The notes beneath the pieces are model-generated. The model was given only the letters and a program-made list of their open reading frames with translations, was not told the origin of the DNA and made no database searches. A program made the position numbers and the translations under genes. Shown here in pieces: positions 8,883 to 17,684 of a stretch of 49,655 nt of DNA (positions are counted from its first letter, which is position 1; each line of letters begins with the position of its first letter). This stretch comes from an uncultured Eggerthellaceae bacterium (GTDB lineage: Bacteria; Actinomycetota; Coriobacteriia; Coriobacteriales; Eggerthellaceae), in contig CAJFUR010000156.1 of NCBI GenBank assembly GCA_904420215.1, positions 1 through 49,655 on the forward strand, written 5' to 3'.

Positions 8883-9158
8883 ATGGATTACAAGATGAAG
8901 GGCGGCGCAACGCTCACCGATGCCGACTTCGAACGCATGGCCAGCGAAGCCGCAGCGGGGCAATACCCGGGAACTCCGGGGACATGGGTCGTGCGACCGC
9001 AAGGACGTCCCACCCTTTGCGACGAGGAACTTGTTACCATTGCGTTCAAGGTTCCACGTTCGCAGCGCGACGCGCTCGACCGCCAGGCGGCAAGCCGCCA
9101 TGAAACCCGCAGTCAATTCATGCGCAACGCGCTTGACCGCGCTCTCGCAGCCAGCTAG
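8883..9158 (+). CDS. Ribbon-helix-helix antitoxin
   Basis: 91 residues. The C-terminal half (VTIAFKVPRSQRDALDRQAA, then ETRSQFMRNALDRAL) has the strand-helix-helix pattern of CopG/Arc-type DNA-binding antitoxins. The N-terminal half contains TLTDADFERMASEAAAG, a common opening in this antitoxin type, where the segment usually contacts the toxin. A strong TAGGAGGAAGG ribosome site overlaps the toxin stop. It should neutralise the product of 8615-8872 and repress the promoter at 8541-8569. The order toxin-then-antitoxin is the BrnT/BrnA-like arrangement. Confidence 0.7.
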   Translation: MDYKMKGGATLTDADFERMASEAAAGQYPGTPGTWVVRPQGRPTLCDEELVTIAFKVPRSQRDALDRQAASRHETRSQFMRNALDRALAAS

Positions 9159-9190
9159 GAACGGCCGACACGGGAAAGCGACACCAAGCC

Positions 9191-10447
9191 ATGAAGTCGA
9201 ACGAAACACGAAACGCCGCCCCGCACGGGCGGGAACCCCTCGCGCAGCCGCAGCGGTTCTTCACCAGCGCGTCCCTGCTGGCGGCGTGCGCGTGCATCAC
9301 CATGGTGCTGTGGATAGCCTACGACGCGGTCATCCCCGCGCTCCCCTCCATATCGGCGGAGTTCGGCGCGTCCAGCGGCATCACGAACCTGGTGCTGTTC
9401 CCGTTTCTGCTGGCCATGGCACTGGGGCAGCTGATGAGCGGCACCTTGAGCGACCGCTTCGGGCGCAAGCCCGTCCTCGTCGCCAGCGGCGCGCTGTTCT
9501 TCGTCTTCTCGGCACTGTGCGCGCTTGCGCCCAGCATCTGGCTGCTCGTGTTGTTCCGCATTCCCGAAGGGCTGGGGTGCGGCGCCATGATGACCATGCT
9601 CATCACCGTGGTGACCGACAGCTACCGCGGCAAGGCGTTCGACCGCGCCATGACCATCATGCAGGCGCTCCCCATCATCGGCCCCGTGGCCGCTCCCTTC
9701 CTCGGGTCGCTCATGATGACCCTGTTCACGTGGCACGCCATCTTCGTGCTGCTTGCCGTTCTGGGCGGGGCGTCGCTGGTGGCGGTCCTGCTGCTCGACG
9801 AGACGCTTCCCGCATCCGAACGCCAGACCACCGGCCTGGCCGCCAACCTGCGCAGCATGGTGCCCGTTTGCCGGGAGCCAGGATTCTTGGGAACCACGCT
9901 GGTGCTGGCGCTCATCGGCATGCCCATGATGGCGTTTCTGGCCGTGAGTTCGTACATCTATCTTGAGCAGTTCGCCATAGGGTACGTGGGCTACAGCGCG
10001 TTCTACGCGTTCACGGCGGGAGTCGGGGTGCTTTCGCCCTTCGTGTACCTGCGGCTTTCCGGGCGCGTGGGCGAAAACGCCATCGCGAAGGCGTGCCTTG
10101 TCGTCATGGGCGCCTCCGGCGTGATGACCGGGCTGTTCGGCTATGCGAGCGCGCTGGGCGTGCTGGTGGCCAGCGTGCCTTTGTTCTTCGTTGAGGCCGT
10201 TTTCCGCGCGCAGGGCTTCGTCGCCCTGCTGGAAGACCGCGCCGAGTCGCGCGGGGCCGCCAATTCGGTGGCGACTTTCCTCTACAGCGCCATCAGCGCA
10301 TTGGGCACCGTTGCCGCCAGCTTGCCTTGGGGCAACTTCGTCACGGGCGTCATGGTCATCACGCTGGGATGCACCGTCGTGGCAGCAGCCATCTGGCTCT
10401 ACCTAACCAAGAAGCACCGCCTGCTGAAACGCTACCGGAACGGCTAG
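9191..10447 (+). CDS. Bcr/CflA-type drug efflux transporter (MFS)
   Basis: 418-residue major facilitator with 12 predicted membrane helices, probably a proton-coupled drug exporter. The first helix carries the Bcr/CflA signature region (WIAYDAVIPALPSISAEFG), loop 2-3 has the MFS motif GTLSDRFGRKPVL, and helix 5 has PIIGPVAAPFLGS, the exporter-specific motif C. It starts 32 bases after the antitoxin and could be co-transcribed with the toxin-antitoxin pair. Substrate is unknown. A hairpin pair follows the stop, in the gap to the convergent aminopeptidase. Confidence 0.88.
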   Translation: MKSNETRNAAPHGREPLAQPQRFFTSASLLAACACITMVLWIAYDAVIPALPSISAEFGASSGITNLVLFPFLLAMALGQLMSGTLSDRFGRKPVLVASGALFFVFSALCALAPSIWLLVLFRIPEGLGCGAMMTMLITVVTDSYRGKAFDRAMTIMQALPIIGPVAAPFLGSLMMTLFTWHAIFVLLAVLGGASLVAVLLLDETLPASERQTTGLAANLRSMVPVCREPGFLGTTLVLALIGMPMMAFLAVSSYIYLEQFAIGYVGYSAFYAFTAGVGVLSPFVYLRLSGRVGENAIAKACLVVMGASGVMTGLFGYASALGVLVASVPLFFVEAVFRAQGFVALLEDRAESRGAANSVATFLYSAISALGTVAASLPWGNFVTGVMVITLGCTVVAAAIWLYLTKKHRLLKRYRNG

Positions 10448-10479
10448 CAGCCGGACGCCGGCGCGGCGCATAGGCCGAC

Positions 10480-10539
10480 GCGGGGTCGCCCCGCAGCGGG
10501 GCCGCGGGGCGGCAGCACGCCTCACTGCACCGTGCTGCC
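10480..10539. terminator. Two hairpins between convergent genes
   Basis: GCGGGG at 10480-10485 pairs with CCCCGC at 10489-10494. GGCAGCACG at 10511-10519 pairs perfectly with CGTGCTGCC at 10531-10539. They sit between the efflux gene and the aminopeptidase, which converge, so either could serve both strands. Neither has a clear U tract. Confidence 0.5.
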
Positions 10540-10606
10540 ACAAGACGGGGCCGCGCCCCACGACGGCCGGCGGCGCTGCGCGGCGGTCGGCGTCCGGCGG
10601 TGCGCC

Positions 10607-12214
10607 CTAGGCGTTCTTCAGGAACGCCTGATAGCCTTTGTATGCCTCGTAGATGTCGGCCTTGCTGGTGACCTCCCAAGGCGAGTGCATGGACAGCACC
10701 GCCACGCCGGAATCGATGACGTCCATGCCGTACTTGGCGGGAATGTAGGCGATGGTCCCGCCGCCGCCAGCATCCACGCGGCCCAGTTCGGCGGTCTGGT
10801 ACGCCACGCCGGCGTCGTCCATGACGCGGCGGATGCGCGCCATGTATTCGGCACTTGCGTCGTTGCTGCCGCTTTTGCCCCGCGAGCCGGTGTACTTGTT
10901 GAACACCAGGCCGCGCCCCAAGTAGGCGGAGTTCTTCGCCTCGAAGACGCCGGCGTAGGCCGGGTCGAAACCCGCCGACACGTCGGAGGACAGCATGCAC
11001 GAGGCCGCCAGCGCGCGGCGCAGCGGCAACGCGCCGCCCTCGCCCGCCAGCTCCATGATTTCGGCAATGGTGTTCTCGAAGAACTGCGAGGCCATACCCG
11101 TGGCGCCCACGCTGCCTATTTCCTCCTTGTCCACCAGCACGCACACCGCCGCCTTGCGGGGGCGCTCCACCTCCAGCTGCGCCACGAGCGAGGTGTAGGC
11201 GCACACGCGGTCGTCCTGCCCGTAGCCGATGACCATGCTGCGGTCGAAGCCCAAATCGCGCGCCGGGCCGGCCGGCACCGCCTCCAGTTCGGCGGAAAGG
11301 AAGTCTTCCTCGGCAATGCCGTACTTGCTTGCCAGCAGCTTGAGGGCGAACGCCTTCACCGGCTCCTTTTCGGCCAGCTCCTCGAAGGCGGGCTTGCCGG
11401 CGGCGGGGTCTTTCGGGTCTGCGGGGGCAGCAGCCGCCGCGGACTCCGCGACTGCGGCGTCCACGGCAGTCTCCGCGTCTCCTGCAGCTTCTGTCGCCCC
11501 TGCGTCCACGATGCCTGCGGCGCCCTGCACGCCGGCATCGCCAACGCCCGCGCCAGAACCCACCGCCGCGCCGGCTTCGACGCCGCTGCCGTCCTCGCCC
11601 CCAACGCGCAGGGGCCGGTTGCCCACCAGCAGGTCCAAATCCTCGCCTTCCACCACCTTGCCGGCCTTTTTGTCCATCTGCTGGTTCGCCAAATGAATGA
11701 GCAGGTCGCTCACGCAAAACACCGGGTCGCCGTCCTCGTCGCCCACGTTCACGTCCACCACGGTGCCGTCGGTTTTCGCCACCACGCCATGCAGCGCAAG
11801 CGGCAGCGTGACCCACTGGTAGTTCTTGATGCCGCCGTAGTAATGCGTGTCCATGAGCGCGAACCCGTTGCTTTCGTACAGCGGGTTCTGCTTGAGGTCG
11901 AGGCGCGGGCTGTCGATGTGCGCGCCGAGGATGTTCATGCCGGCGGCGAACGGCTCGCTGCCCACCTGCACCAGAATGAGCGCCTTGCCATGCGCGGCCG
12001 CCCACACCTTGTCGCCCGACACCAGTGCGCGGCCCTCGCGTATAGCCTCGTCAAGTGGGCGATAGCCGTGGGCCTCGGCCATTTCGATGGCGGTTGCGGC
12101 GCAGGCGCGCTCGGTCTTGTTCCGCGAAATGAATTCCTTGTATTCCGCCGCCAGCGCTTCAAGCGCCTCTTCGTCGGCTTCGTCGTAGTTCTTCCATGCC
12201 ACGTCGCGTTCCAT
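10607..12214 (-). CDS. M18-family aminopeptidase with a large Ala/Gly-rich insertion
   Basis: 535-residue zinc aminopeptidase removing N-terminal residues from peptides in the cytoplasm. Family metal and catalytic motifs are present: GAHIDSPR (His99), the Asp region around DVNVGDEDGD, KEEIGSVGATGM with its acidic pair, SSDVSAGFDPAYA, and SMHSPWEV near the end. M18 enzymes are usually 430-470 residues; the excess is a run at about residues 204-272 made almost only of Ala, Gly, Asp, Val and Glu. It interrupts the protein after NRPLRVGGEDG and before FEELAEKEPVK, probably a surface loop. Start ATG at 12214 has AAGGTGGG upstream. Flanked by a convergent transporter and a divergent rubrerythrin. 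Confidence 0.9.
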   Translation of the reverse strand: MERDVAWKNYDEADEEALEALAAEYKEFISRNKTERACAATAIEMAEAHGYRPLDEAIREGRALVSGDKVWAAAHGKALILVQVGSEPFAAGMNILGAHIDSPRLDLKQNPLYESNGFALMDTHYYGGIKNYQWVTLPLALHGVVAKTDGTVVDVNVGDEDGDPVFCVSDLLIHLANQQMDKKAGKVVEGEDLDLLVGNRPLRVGGEDGSGVEAGAAVGSGAGVGDAGVQGAAGIVDAGATEAAGDAETAVDAAVAESAAAAAPADPKDPAAGKPAFEELAEKEPVKAFALKLLASKYGIAEEDFLSAELEAVPAGPARDLGFDRSMVIGYGQDDRVCAYTSLVAQLEVERPRKAAVCVLVDKEEIGSVGATGMASQFFENTIAEIMELAGEGGALPLRRALAASCMLSSDVSAGFDPAYAGVFEAKNSAYLGRGLVFNKYTGSRGKSGSNDASAEYMARIRRVMDDAGVAYQTAELGRVDAGGGGTIAYIPAKYGMDVIDSGVAVLSMHSPWEVTSKADIYEAYKGYQAFLKNA

Positions 12215-12303
12215 ATGCCCACCTTTCCGACGACACCCTGCCGCTTTCCGGCAGCGGCGCGCCACGCCGTCCGTTTTCCGGAGTGCCCGGGCGCCCGCTC
12301 CCA

Positions 12304-12387
12304 GGCAACGCACTCCCGGGAGCGCGTTGCCGCTGGCGCACCGCGCTCCCGCCTGCCGCCTTGCCGCTGGCGCACCGCGCTCCCGCC
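12304..12387. repeat. 28-bp palindrome and a 27-bp direct repeat
   Basis: 12304-12331 is a palindrome: GGCAACGC, one unpaired base, CTCCCGGGAG, one unpaired base, GCGTTGCC. Directly after it a 27-base sequence starting TTGCCGCTGGCGCAC occurs at 12327-12353 and again at 12361-12387, a 34-base period. The stretch lies between the divergent aminopeptidase and rubrerythrin genes. No coding role is supported. Confidence 0.75.
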
Positions 12388-12528
12388 GCCGCCTGCTGCC
12401 TTTTGCGCCATTATCCCCGACCGCAGTCCCTGCGGCCAGAGCGCGCGCCGATTCTCCACCGCGTTGCCAAGACGCCGGCCGAACTGTGAATGTTTGCTGA
12501 AGGGCGCGTATCGGCATGCCCCGCTCCC

Positions 12529-12584
12529 TTGCAAATGCTGTCCAAAAAGCCTAAGATTATCTTATTGAGATTCAGTCTCATTAA
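12529..12584 (+). promoter_or_regulatory. Rubrerythrin promoter with a Fur/DtxR-like palindrome
   Basis: TTGCAA at 12529-12534, 17 bases, then TAAGAT at 12552-12557 form a promoter. Immediately downstream, 12562-12584 is a near-perfect palindrome: TTA-T-TGAGA, spacer TTCAG, TCTCA-T-TAA. Covering the transcription start, it would suit a repressor responding to iron, manganese or peroxide. The regulator itself is not in the window. Confidence 0.55.
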
Positions 12585-12630
12585 GGAACCACCAGAGGAG
12601 CAAGACGAGATCAAGAAGGAGCCTGCAGAC

Positions 12631-13245
12631 ATGACCATGAAAGTCCGTCCTGAAATCCCTACCGCCGAGAATTCCACGAACTTCAGCGTTGCCACGGGCA
12701 GCACCACGGTCGTTGGCACCACGCTTGACAACCTGAAGGCCGCCATTGCGGGCGAGACCGGCGCCTCCGCCAAGTACGCCGCCTTTGCGAAGGCTGCCAA
12801 GGAGCAGGGCTACGACCAGATCGCGCGCCTGTTCGAGGCCACTTCTGCCGCCGAGCAGATCCACATTGGCCTTGAGTACGCGCTCGTGGCCGAGGTCGAA
12901 CCCGATTACGAGAAGCCCACGGCCGACGCCCCGTCCGCCGAAGCGTCCGACCTGAACCTCATCTCCGGCGCCTGCGGCGAAATCTACGAGACGTCCGACA
13001 TGTACCCCGCCTTCATCAAGAAGGCCCAGGAAGAGGGCAACGCCAAGGCCGTGCAGGTGTTCACGCGCGCCAAGCTGGCCGAGTCCGTGCATGCCGAGCG
13101 CTACATGGACGCGTACAACAACATCGACGCCCCCGACGACGACAAGTTCTACCTGTGCCCCATCTGCGGCTACATCCACAAGGGCGAGAACTTCGAGAAG
13201 TGCCCCATCTGCTTCTGCCCGAAGGCCACCTTCAAGGCGTTCTAA
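12631..13245 (+). CDS. Rubrerythrin
   Basis: 204-residue non-heme di-iron protein that reduces hydrogen peroxide in anaerobes. A four-helix ferritin-like domain (about residues 29-165) supplies the carboxylate and histidine ligands: AGETGASAKYAAFA, AEQIHIGLE, and AESVHAERYM. The C-terminal rubredoxin-like domain has CPICGYIHKGENFEKCPIC, two CxxC pairs for one iron. The start is set by AAGGAG 9 bases before the ATG; an ORF extension upstream runs through the promoter and is rejected. The operator-like palindrome upstream suggests metal or peroxide control. Two strong hairpins follow. Confidence 0.93.
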   Translation: MTMKVRPEIPTAENSTNFSVATGSTTVVGTTLDNLKAAIAGETGASAKYAAFAKAAKEQGYDQIARLFEATSAAEQIHIGLEYALVAEVEPDYEKPTADAPSAEASDLNLISGACGEIYETSDMYPAFIKKAQEEGNAKAVQVFTRAKLAESVHAERYMDAYNNIDAPDDDKFYLCPICGYIHKGENFEKCPICFCPKATFKAF

Positions 13246-13264
13246 GACACAAACCGCACAACCC

Positions 13265-13351
13265 GCGCGCCCGAGCGAACAGGCTCGGGCGCGCGAACCT
13301 TGGTCCCGCCAAGGCCGCAACGGCGCCCGCGCAAAAACGTGCGGGCGCCGT
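13265..13351 (+). terminator. Double terminator after rubrerythrin
   Basis: First hairpin: 12-bp perfect arms at 13265-13276 and 13283-13294 with a 6-base loop. Second: 11-bp arms at 13320-13330 and 13341-13351, followed by CTTTCGT. The second is the better intrinsic terminator. Confidence 0.75.
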
Positions 13352-13582
13352 CTTTCGTGGGGTCGCCGTCTTGCATGGTTTCATGGTGCAAATGCCCCTT
13401 GCCCGCTCTCCCCGCTTCCCCAAGAACGAAACCCCTCCGAAACTCCGCCCTTCGCCTTGCCTGGGGCATGCTTCGGCCTCCTTGCGGCGTCGAAGGCGAA
13501 AATGTTAGTCTTTGTTGCTTGCAGCAACGGCGCATGCGATCTTCAATGGAGCCGCAAAGCAAATTCGAAGGAGGGTTTTCGC

Positions 13583-14203
13583 ATGTTGGGCGACAACATC
13601 CGCGTGCTGCGGAAGCAAAAGGGCTATTCTCAGGAAACCTTGGCGGAGCGGCTTCACGTCGTGAGGCAAACGGTGTCGAAATGGGAAAAGGGGCTTTCCG
13701 TCCCGGACGCAGACCTGTTGCAAGCCTTGGCCGACGTTCTGGAGGTGTCTGTCGGCGAACTGCTTGGCAAGGCGGTCTCGGGAAGCGAAGGCGCGCCGCA
13801 GGAAGACGAAGTGGCCAGACAACTTGCCATCTTGAACGACCACCTCGCAAGCCAAAGCGCCAGGCGAAAGAAAACCATTCGCAGGTCTGCAATCGGCGTT
13901 GCTGCGGCAATCTTCGTTCTCATCGCCGTTTACGTTTTCTGCTTTTGGGCGTTCAAAGTGCAGCCGCAACAGGACGCAGAGCTCACGAGGGCAACGATTG
14001 AATGCAGTCTGAACGGCGAGACGTATTGCTACGAGGTCATTTACGACGAGCAGCACAGAATCCGCGAAATGGGTGGCGACGCATGGATAGAGTACCACGT
14101 CCAAACAGGGGAATACGACGATGCCAATGTGTTAATCGCCCAGATAGAAGACTACTTTGCCGACCGTGGGGGAACCTGCACCGCAACGAAAGCCACCGAG
14201 TGA
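13583..14203 (+). CDS. Membrane-anchored XRE-family regulator
   Basis: 206 residues. An N-terminal Cro/CI helix-turn-helix (residues 1-62, with GYSQETLAERLHVVRQTVSKWEKG) is followed by a charged linker, one transmembrane helix at about 102-124, and an external domain of about 80 residues with two cysteines (Cys142 and Cys148 region, ECSLNGETYCYEV) and a late Cys. This layout suits a one-component regulator that senses something outside the membrane while binding DNA inside. It is common in Firmicutes and Coriobacteria, but ligand and target are unknown. GAAGGAGGG lies 8 bases before the ATG. A perfect hairpin follows the stop. Confidence 0.82.
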   Translation: MLGDNIRVLRKQKGYSQETLAERLHVVRQTVSKWEKGLSVPDADLLQALADVLEVSVGELLGKAVSGSEGAPQEDEVARQLAILNDHLASQSARRKKTIRRSAIGVAAAIFVLIAVYVFCFWAFKVQPQQDAELTRATIECSLNGETYCYEVIYDEQHRIREMGGDAWIEYHVQTGEYDDANVLIAQIEDYFADRGGTCTATKATE

Positions 14204-14210
14204 CGCAACC

Positions 14211-14246
14211 GCGCTGGAAAGGGCGCCGGCAGCGGCTTTCCAGCGC
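14211..14246. terminator. Bidirectional terminator
   Basis: GCGCTGGAAAG at 14211-14221 pairs perfectly with its complement at 14236-14246 around a 14-base loop. It sits between the convergent XRE regulator and phosphoesterase genes; A and T runs inside the arms give some T-richness on both strands. Confidence 0.65.
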
Positions 14247-14260
14247 CTGCAACCCGGCAG

Positions 14261-14791
14261 CTAGCCCGCCCACTCCATGACCGCGCTCCCGTCAAGCGTC
14301 TCGATGCGCGCCGAAAGCAGACGGCCGGCCTCCACTTCCACTTTCGCGATGCAGCGGGGGAAGCCGCTGCGGGGGCGGAACACGGCCCCGGGACACAGAA
14401 CCAGCGTGGCTGGCCGGGCGTCCGGGCCGGTGACCAGTTCGGGAACGTGGGTGTGGCCGTGGACGCACACCTGCGGCAGCGGGTCGCCCGGGGCCAGCGC
14501 CGCCGACCCCGCGAAGGTGACCTTCACGTCGTGCGGGTAATGCGCCACCAGGAACCGCACGCCGTCGATGACCGGATGCGCGAACCGCCCCACGTGCGCG
14601 CCGTACTCGTTGAAGTCGTTGTTGCCCAGCACGGCCGTCACCGGCGCCAACGCCTCCAGTTCCAACAGGATGCCCGGGTCGCCGATGTCGCCCGCATGGA
14701 TGATGTGGCCGCACGTGGCCAATGCCGCCGCGGCCTCGGGCTGCAGCCTGCCGTGCGTGTCCGATATGATGCCCACCGTCGTCATGCCCAC
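14261..14791 (-). CDS. YfcE/MJ0936-family metallophosphoesterase
   Basis: 176-residue cytoplasmic phosphodiesterase of the calcineurin-like fold with a two-metal site. All signature blocks are seen: SDTHG (about residue 10), GDIGD (35), GNND (56), HYPHD (84) and HGHTH (112). The size matches the family (150-180). Substrates of YfcE relatives include small phosphodiesters and cyclic nucleotides, but none can be assigned here. The ATG at 14791 and the in-frame ATG two codons later are both possible starts. Confidence 0.9.
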   Translation of the reverse strand: MGMTTVGIISDTHGRLQPEAAAALATCGHIIHAGDIGDPGILLELEALAPVTAVLGNNDFNEYGAHVGRFAHPVIDGVRFLVAHYPHDVKVTFAGSAALAPGDPLPQVCVHGHTHVPELVTGPDARPATLVLCPGAVFRPRSGFPRCIAKVEVEAGRLLSARIETLDGSAVMEWAG

Positions 14792-15229
14792 CCGCTTTCT
14801 CGCCGCCCCGCAGCCTCTCGCCGCCGCTCAACCGTTCCGCCCATGGTACACAAAGCGCCCGTCAACGGCAACGGCAAGAAAGGGTGGCGGGAATGCGGCC
14901 CGGCAACAGCGCAGGAGGCGGGAAAAGGCGAAGCGGCCCGGCAACAGCGCGGAAGGCGGGACAAAGCGAGACGGCAGGGGCACGAAGCCACCCCGCCAAG
15001 GCAAGCCGAGACGGGGCGGTCGGAATCGAATGCAACCGGAGCAGGATGTGCGGCCAGGAGGGGGGAGCAGGGTGCGCGGCCTGGAGTCGCGCGCGACCGA
15101 GGAGGCGAAGTACGCGGCCCGGAGTCGCACGCGGCCGGGGGCAGGGGGACAGAGCGGGAGACGGATGGCGGAAACGCCAAGAGTTATCGGATTTACGTCA
15201 ACCCGTTCCCTTTATCTACCAAGAATAGC
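14792..15229. repeat. Intergenic region with 38- to 40-base direct repeats
   Basis: No gene is supported. GCGGCCCGGCAACAGCGC begins at 14895 and again at 14933 (38-base period), each followed by GAGGCGGGA-like sequence. A second related pair, GCGGCCTGGAGTCGC near 15075 and GCGGCCCGGAGTCGC near 15115, repeats at about 40 bases. From 15180 the composition changes to A+T-rich. Confidence 0.6.
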
Positions 15230-15305
15230 AGACTTTCAAAACTGAGAAATTTTTTAAGTTTTGAAAGTCATGGGAAGAAAGGAGGCTGTCGCAGCCTCCT
15301 TTCTT
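15230..15305 (-). terminator. Tandem terminators of the flavoprotein gene
   Basis: Nearest the gene, AAGAAAGGAGGCTG at 15275-15288 pairs perfectly with 15292-15305 around a 3-base loop, giving a T-rich end on the minus strand. Beyond it, GACTTTCAAAA at 15230-15240 pairs perfectly with 15259-15269. The stop codon is at 15320. Confidence 0.85.
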
Positions 15306-15319
15306 CATGCATCAAAACC

Positions 15320-17185
15320 CTAGATGCCCTGCGCCGCGTTCTTGCCGGCCAGACGCCCATACGACAGAGCGCCTGCGTGGTTCACGCCCATGGCCGTGTT
15401 GGGATAGACGTTCCAGAAGCGACTGCCCATGATGGTGCCGGCAACGTAGAAGCCGGGGATGGCGTTGTTGTTCTGGTCGATCACGCGCGTCTGCTCGTCG
15501 CAGCACACGCTGCCGTAGAACGTCTGGTATCCCAGCGGGCCCATCTGCGCCGCATAGAACGGAGGCGTCCTGACCTCGGTCAGGCGGTCGGCGCGCTTGC
15601 CGAAGTCGGTGTCTTCGCCCTGGTCGTGCATCGCGTTGTAGCGCTCCACCGTCGCCTTGAAGGTTTCGGGGTCCACGCCCATGTTCTCGGCAAGCTCCTC
15701 AAGGGTGTCCGCCGGCTCGCACAGCCCCGGCCACGACTCCACCTCTTGGCGCGTGATCATGCCAATGGGGTCGAGGAACAGGCCCATGGGTATTTCGTCG
15801 TAGTCATCGACGACCTTCCAGTACGTGCGGTGCCCAACGGGCATGTGCGCAATCTGGTCGGGATAGTTGCTGTCGAACACCTGCCAGATGACCTCGCCGG
15901 CAACGCGGTTGACCTTCTCGCCCAGAATCTCGCCCGTCACGTCCTCGTTCATGAAGCGCTCGCCCTTGCCGTCCACGAAAAGCATGGGGTCGCAGCCGAG
16001 CGCCCCGCCGTAGTGGTCGTTGCAGCAGGCATGCGTGGTGTCGGTCTTCGCGCCAATCCAGTAGGCCATGCTCAGGCCCTCGCCCAGGTTCGTGCGCTCC
16101 CCCTTGGCGTCGATGTCGGGCCAGCCCAAGTCGCCGCCCTGCAAAAGGCGGTGGCAGTCTTGGAAGTAGTTCACCATGGCCAGGTTGCCGGCGAAGTCGC
16201 CCGTGCACAGGATGACGCCCTTGGAAGCGTTGACCTGGTGGTAGACCCCGTCCTCGTCCTCGTAGACCAAACCCGTCACGCGGCCGCTCTCCTCGTCGCG
16301 CAGGATGCGCCGCGCCCAGCACGCGTACTTGACCGTCGCGTTCTCCTCCACGAAGGCGGCGACGTTGTTGCCCAGAATCTCGTGCGTGGGCTCCACGGTC
16401 ACCACGCCGGGAGACATGGGGTAGCGCTCGGACGCCAGATCGAAATTCGGGTTGAGCGGGTGGTTGAACACGCAGATGTAGGGGGCGTTCTCCAGAACCG
16501 CCTTCTCGCGCTCCTCGCTCACGTCGTCGAACACGCGCCCGACGATGCCGCCCAAGCCCGCCGTACACACGTTGACGAGCGCCTTCGCGTCCAAGCTCGT
16601 CTCTCCCACCAACTCGTTCGGATCGACCACCGTGTAGGAGTCGGTCAGGGAAAGGTACCAGTCGAAGTCCTCGCCACAGTGGTTCAGCAGGTAACTCCAC
16701 ATGCGCCGGTCGATGCGTTCGTGGAAGTTGTTCATTTCGGAATCCACCAGAAGGTCTATCTCCTCCTGGGTCAACTCGGCGCCGTGGTCTTTCGCCGCCT
16801 GGCAGTTGATGGCATGGAACTGGTGCGAGTGGGTGTGGTGCGTCGTGCCCTTTTCGATGACGAACACCTCCGCGCCTTCCTCCAAGGCGGCACGCGCGGC
16901 GCTCATGCCGGCAAGCCCCATGCCCACCACGGCCACTTCCGTGTCGGTCACGTCCGCGATGTCTTCTTCGGGTATGGGACCCGGATCGATGAGGAACTGC
17001 GGGGTAAACATGCCGTTCTCGTCGAAGGTTCCCCATTCCGACGAGGCCGCCTGCGCCGCATCGCCGGCGTCGGTTGCACCCGAGGAATTCGGGCTGCAGC
17101 CGCCCATGCCGCTTGCCGCAAGCGCCGCCGCGCCGGTGAGCGCAGCACCCTTGAGGAATTGGCGCCTGTTCATGTCCAAAGCCAT
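15320..17185 (-). CDS. Tat-exported FAD-dependent reductase (fumarate/urocanate reductase family)
   Basis: 621-residue flavoprotein, probably an extracytoplasmic respiratory reductase of an unsaturated organic substrate. The Tat motif NRRQFLKG (residues 6-13) is followed by a lipobox ending at Cys30 (SGMGGC), so it may be lipid-anchored. The FAD site is VVGMGLAGMSAARAAL at about residue 87 with EKG after the second strand; VILCTGDFAGN and the C-terminal FYVAGTIMGSRFWNVYPNTA are flavocytochrome c features. No FMN-binding or heme domain is present. GGGAGGTA precedes the ATG. A membrane-bound LuxR regulator lies upstream on the same strand, a pairing frequent in Eggerthellaceae. Substrate unknown. 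Confidence 0.85.
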   Translation of the reverse strand: MALDMNRRQFLKGAALTGAAALAASGMGGCSPNSSGATDAGDAAQAASSEWGTFDENGMFTPQFLIDPGPIPEEDIADVTDTEVAVVGMGLAGMSAARAALEEGAEVFVIEKGTTHHTHSHQFHAINCQAAKDHGAELTQEEIDLLVDSEMNNFHERIDRRMWSYLLNHCGEDFDWYLSLTDSYTVVDPNELVGETSLDAKALVNVCTAGLGGIVGRVFDDVSEEREKAVLENAPYICVFNHPLNPNFDLASERYPMSPGVVTVEPTHEILGNNVAAFVEENATVKYACWARRILRDEESGRVTGLVYEDEDGVYHQVNASKGVILCTGDFAGNLAMVNYFQDCHRLLQGGDLGWPDIDAKGERTNLGEGLSMAYWIGAKTDTTHACCNDHYGGALGCDPMLFVDGKGERFMNEDVTGEILGEKVNRVAGEVIWQVFDSNYPDQIAHMPVGHRTYWKVVDDYDEIPMGLFLDPIGMITRQEVESWPGLCEPADTLEELAENMGVDPETFKATVERYNAMHDQGEDTDFGKRADRLTEVRTPPFYAAQMGPLGYQTFYGSVCCDEQTRVIDQNNNAIPGFYVAGTIMGSRFWNVYPNTAMGVNHAGALSYGRLAGKNAAQGI

Positions 17186-17684
17186 AGATCTACCTCCCTT
17201 TCCCTTTTTCCCAAAATTGCCCAAGGCCGCCGCCTGCGCGGCTGCCTTGGGTCGTTTCGCATCGTAGGCGCCAACCGGGAACACGCTCAATCAACAGGAC
17301 GTGTGTTTTGCCGCAGAAAGCCTCTCAACAAAATGATGATGCCCGCCCATCAGGCAATACGCCTGAAACGCGTTCAAGGGGAAGAGAAGAAGGGCACGGG
17401 AGGGCAAAGAGAGAGGGAAGTGGCGGCGCATCAAGCGACTGGGCAAGAAAGAAAACGCCCGGGCCCGCCCGTCACCCGCGACCCACCCCTCGCGTGCGGC
17501 ACCGCGCTCCATCCGCACCGCACGCAGCGCCCATGCCGCCCGTCGGCGCGCCGCGCGCGCCACCCACCGCACCATCCGCACCGCACGCAGCGCCCATGCC
17601 GCCCACCGCACCATCCGCGCCGCGTGGCGCACTGCATCCGCGGCGCGCCGCCTGCTGCACGCCATGCGCCCGCCGCACGCCGCA
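17186..17684. repeat. Intergenic region with a 33-base direct repeat
   Basis: A 33-base sequence beginning CCATCCGCACCGCACGCAGC is found at 17509-17541 and exactly again at 17572-17604 (63-base period); a partial third copy starts at 17613. No gene is supported. The proximal part, near 17186-17330, should hold the promoter of the flavoprotein gene. Confidence 0.7.
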
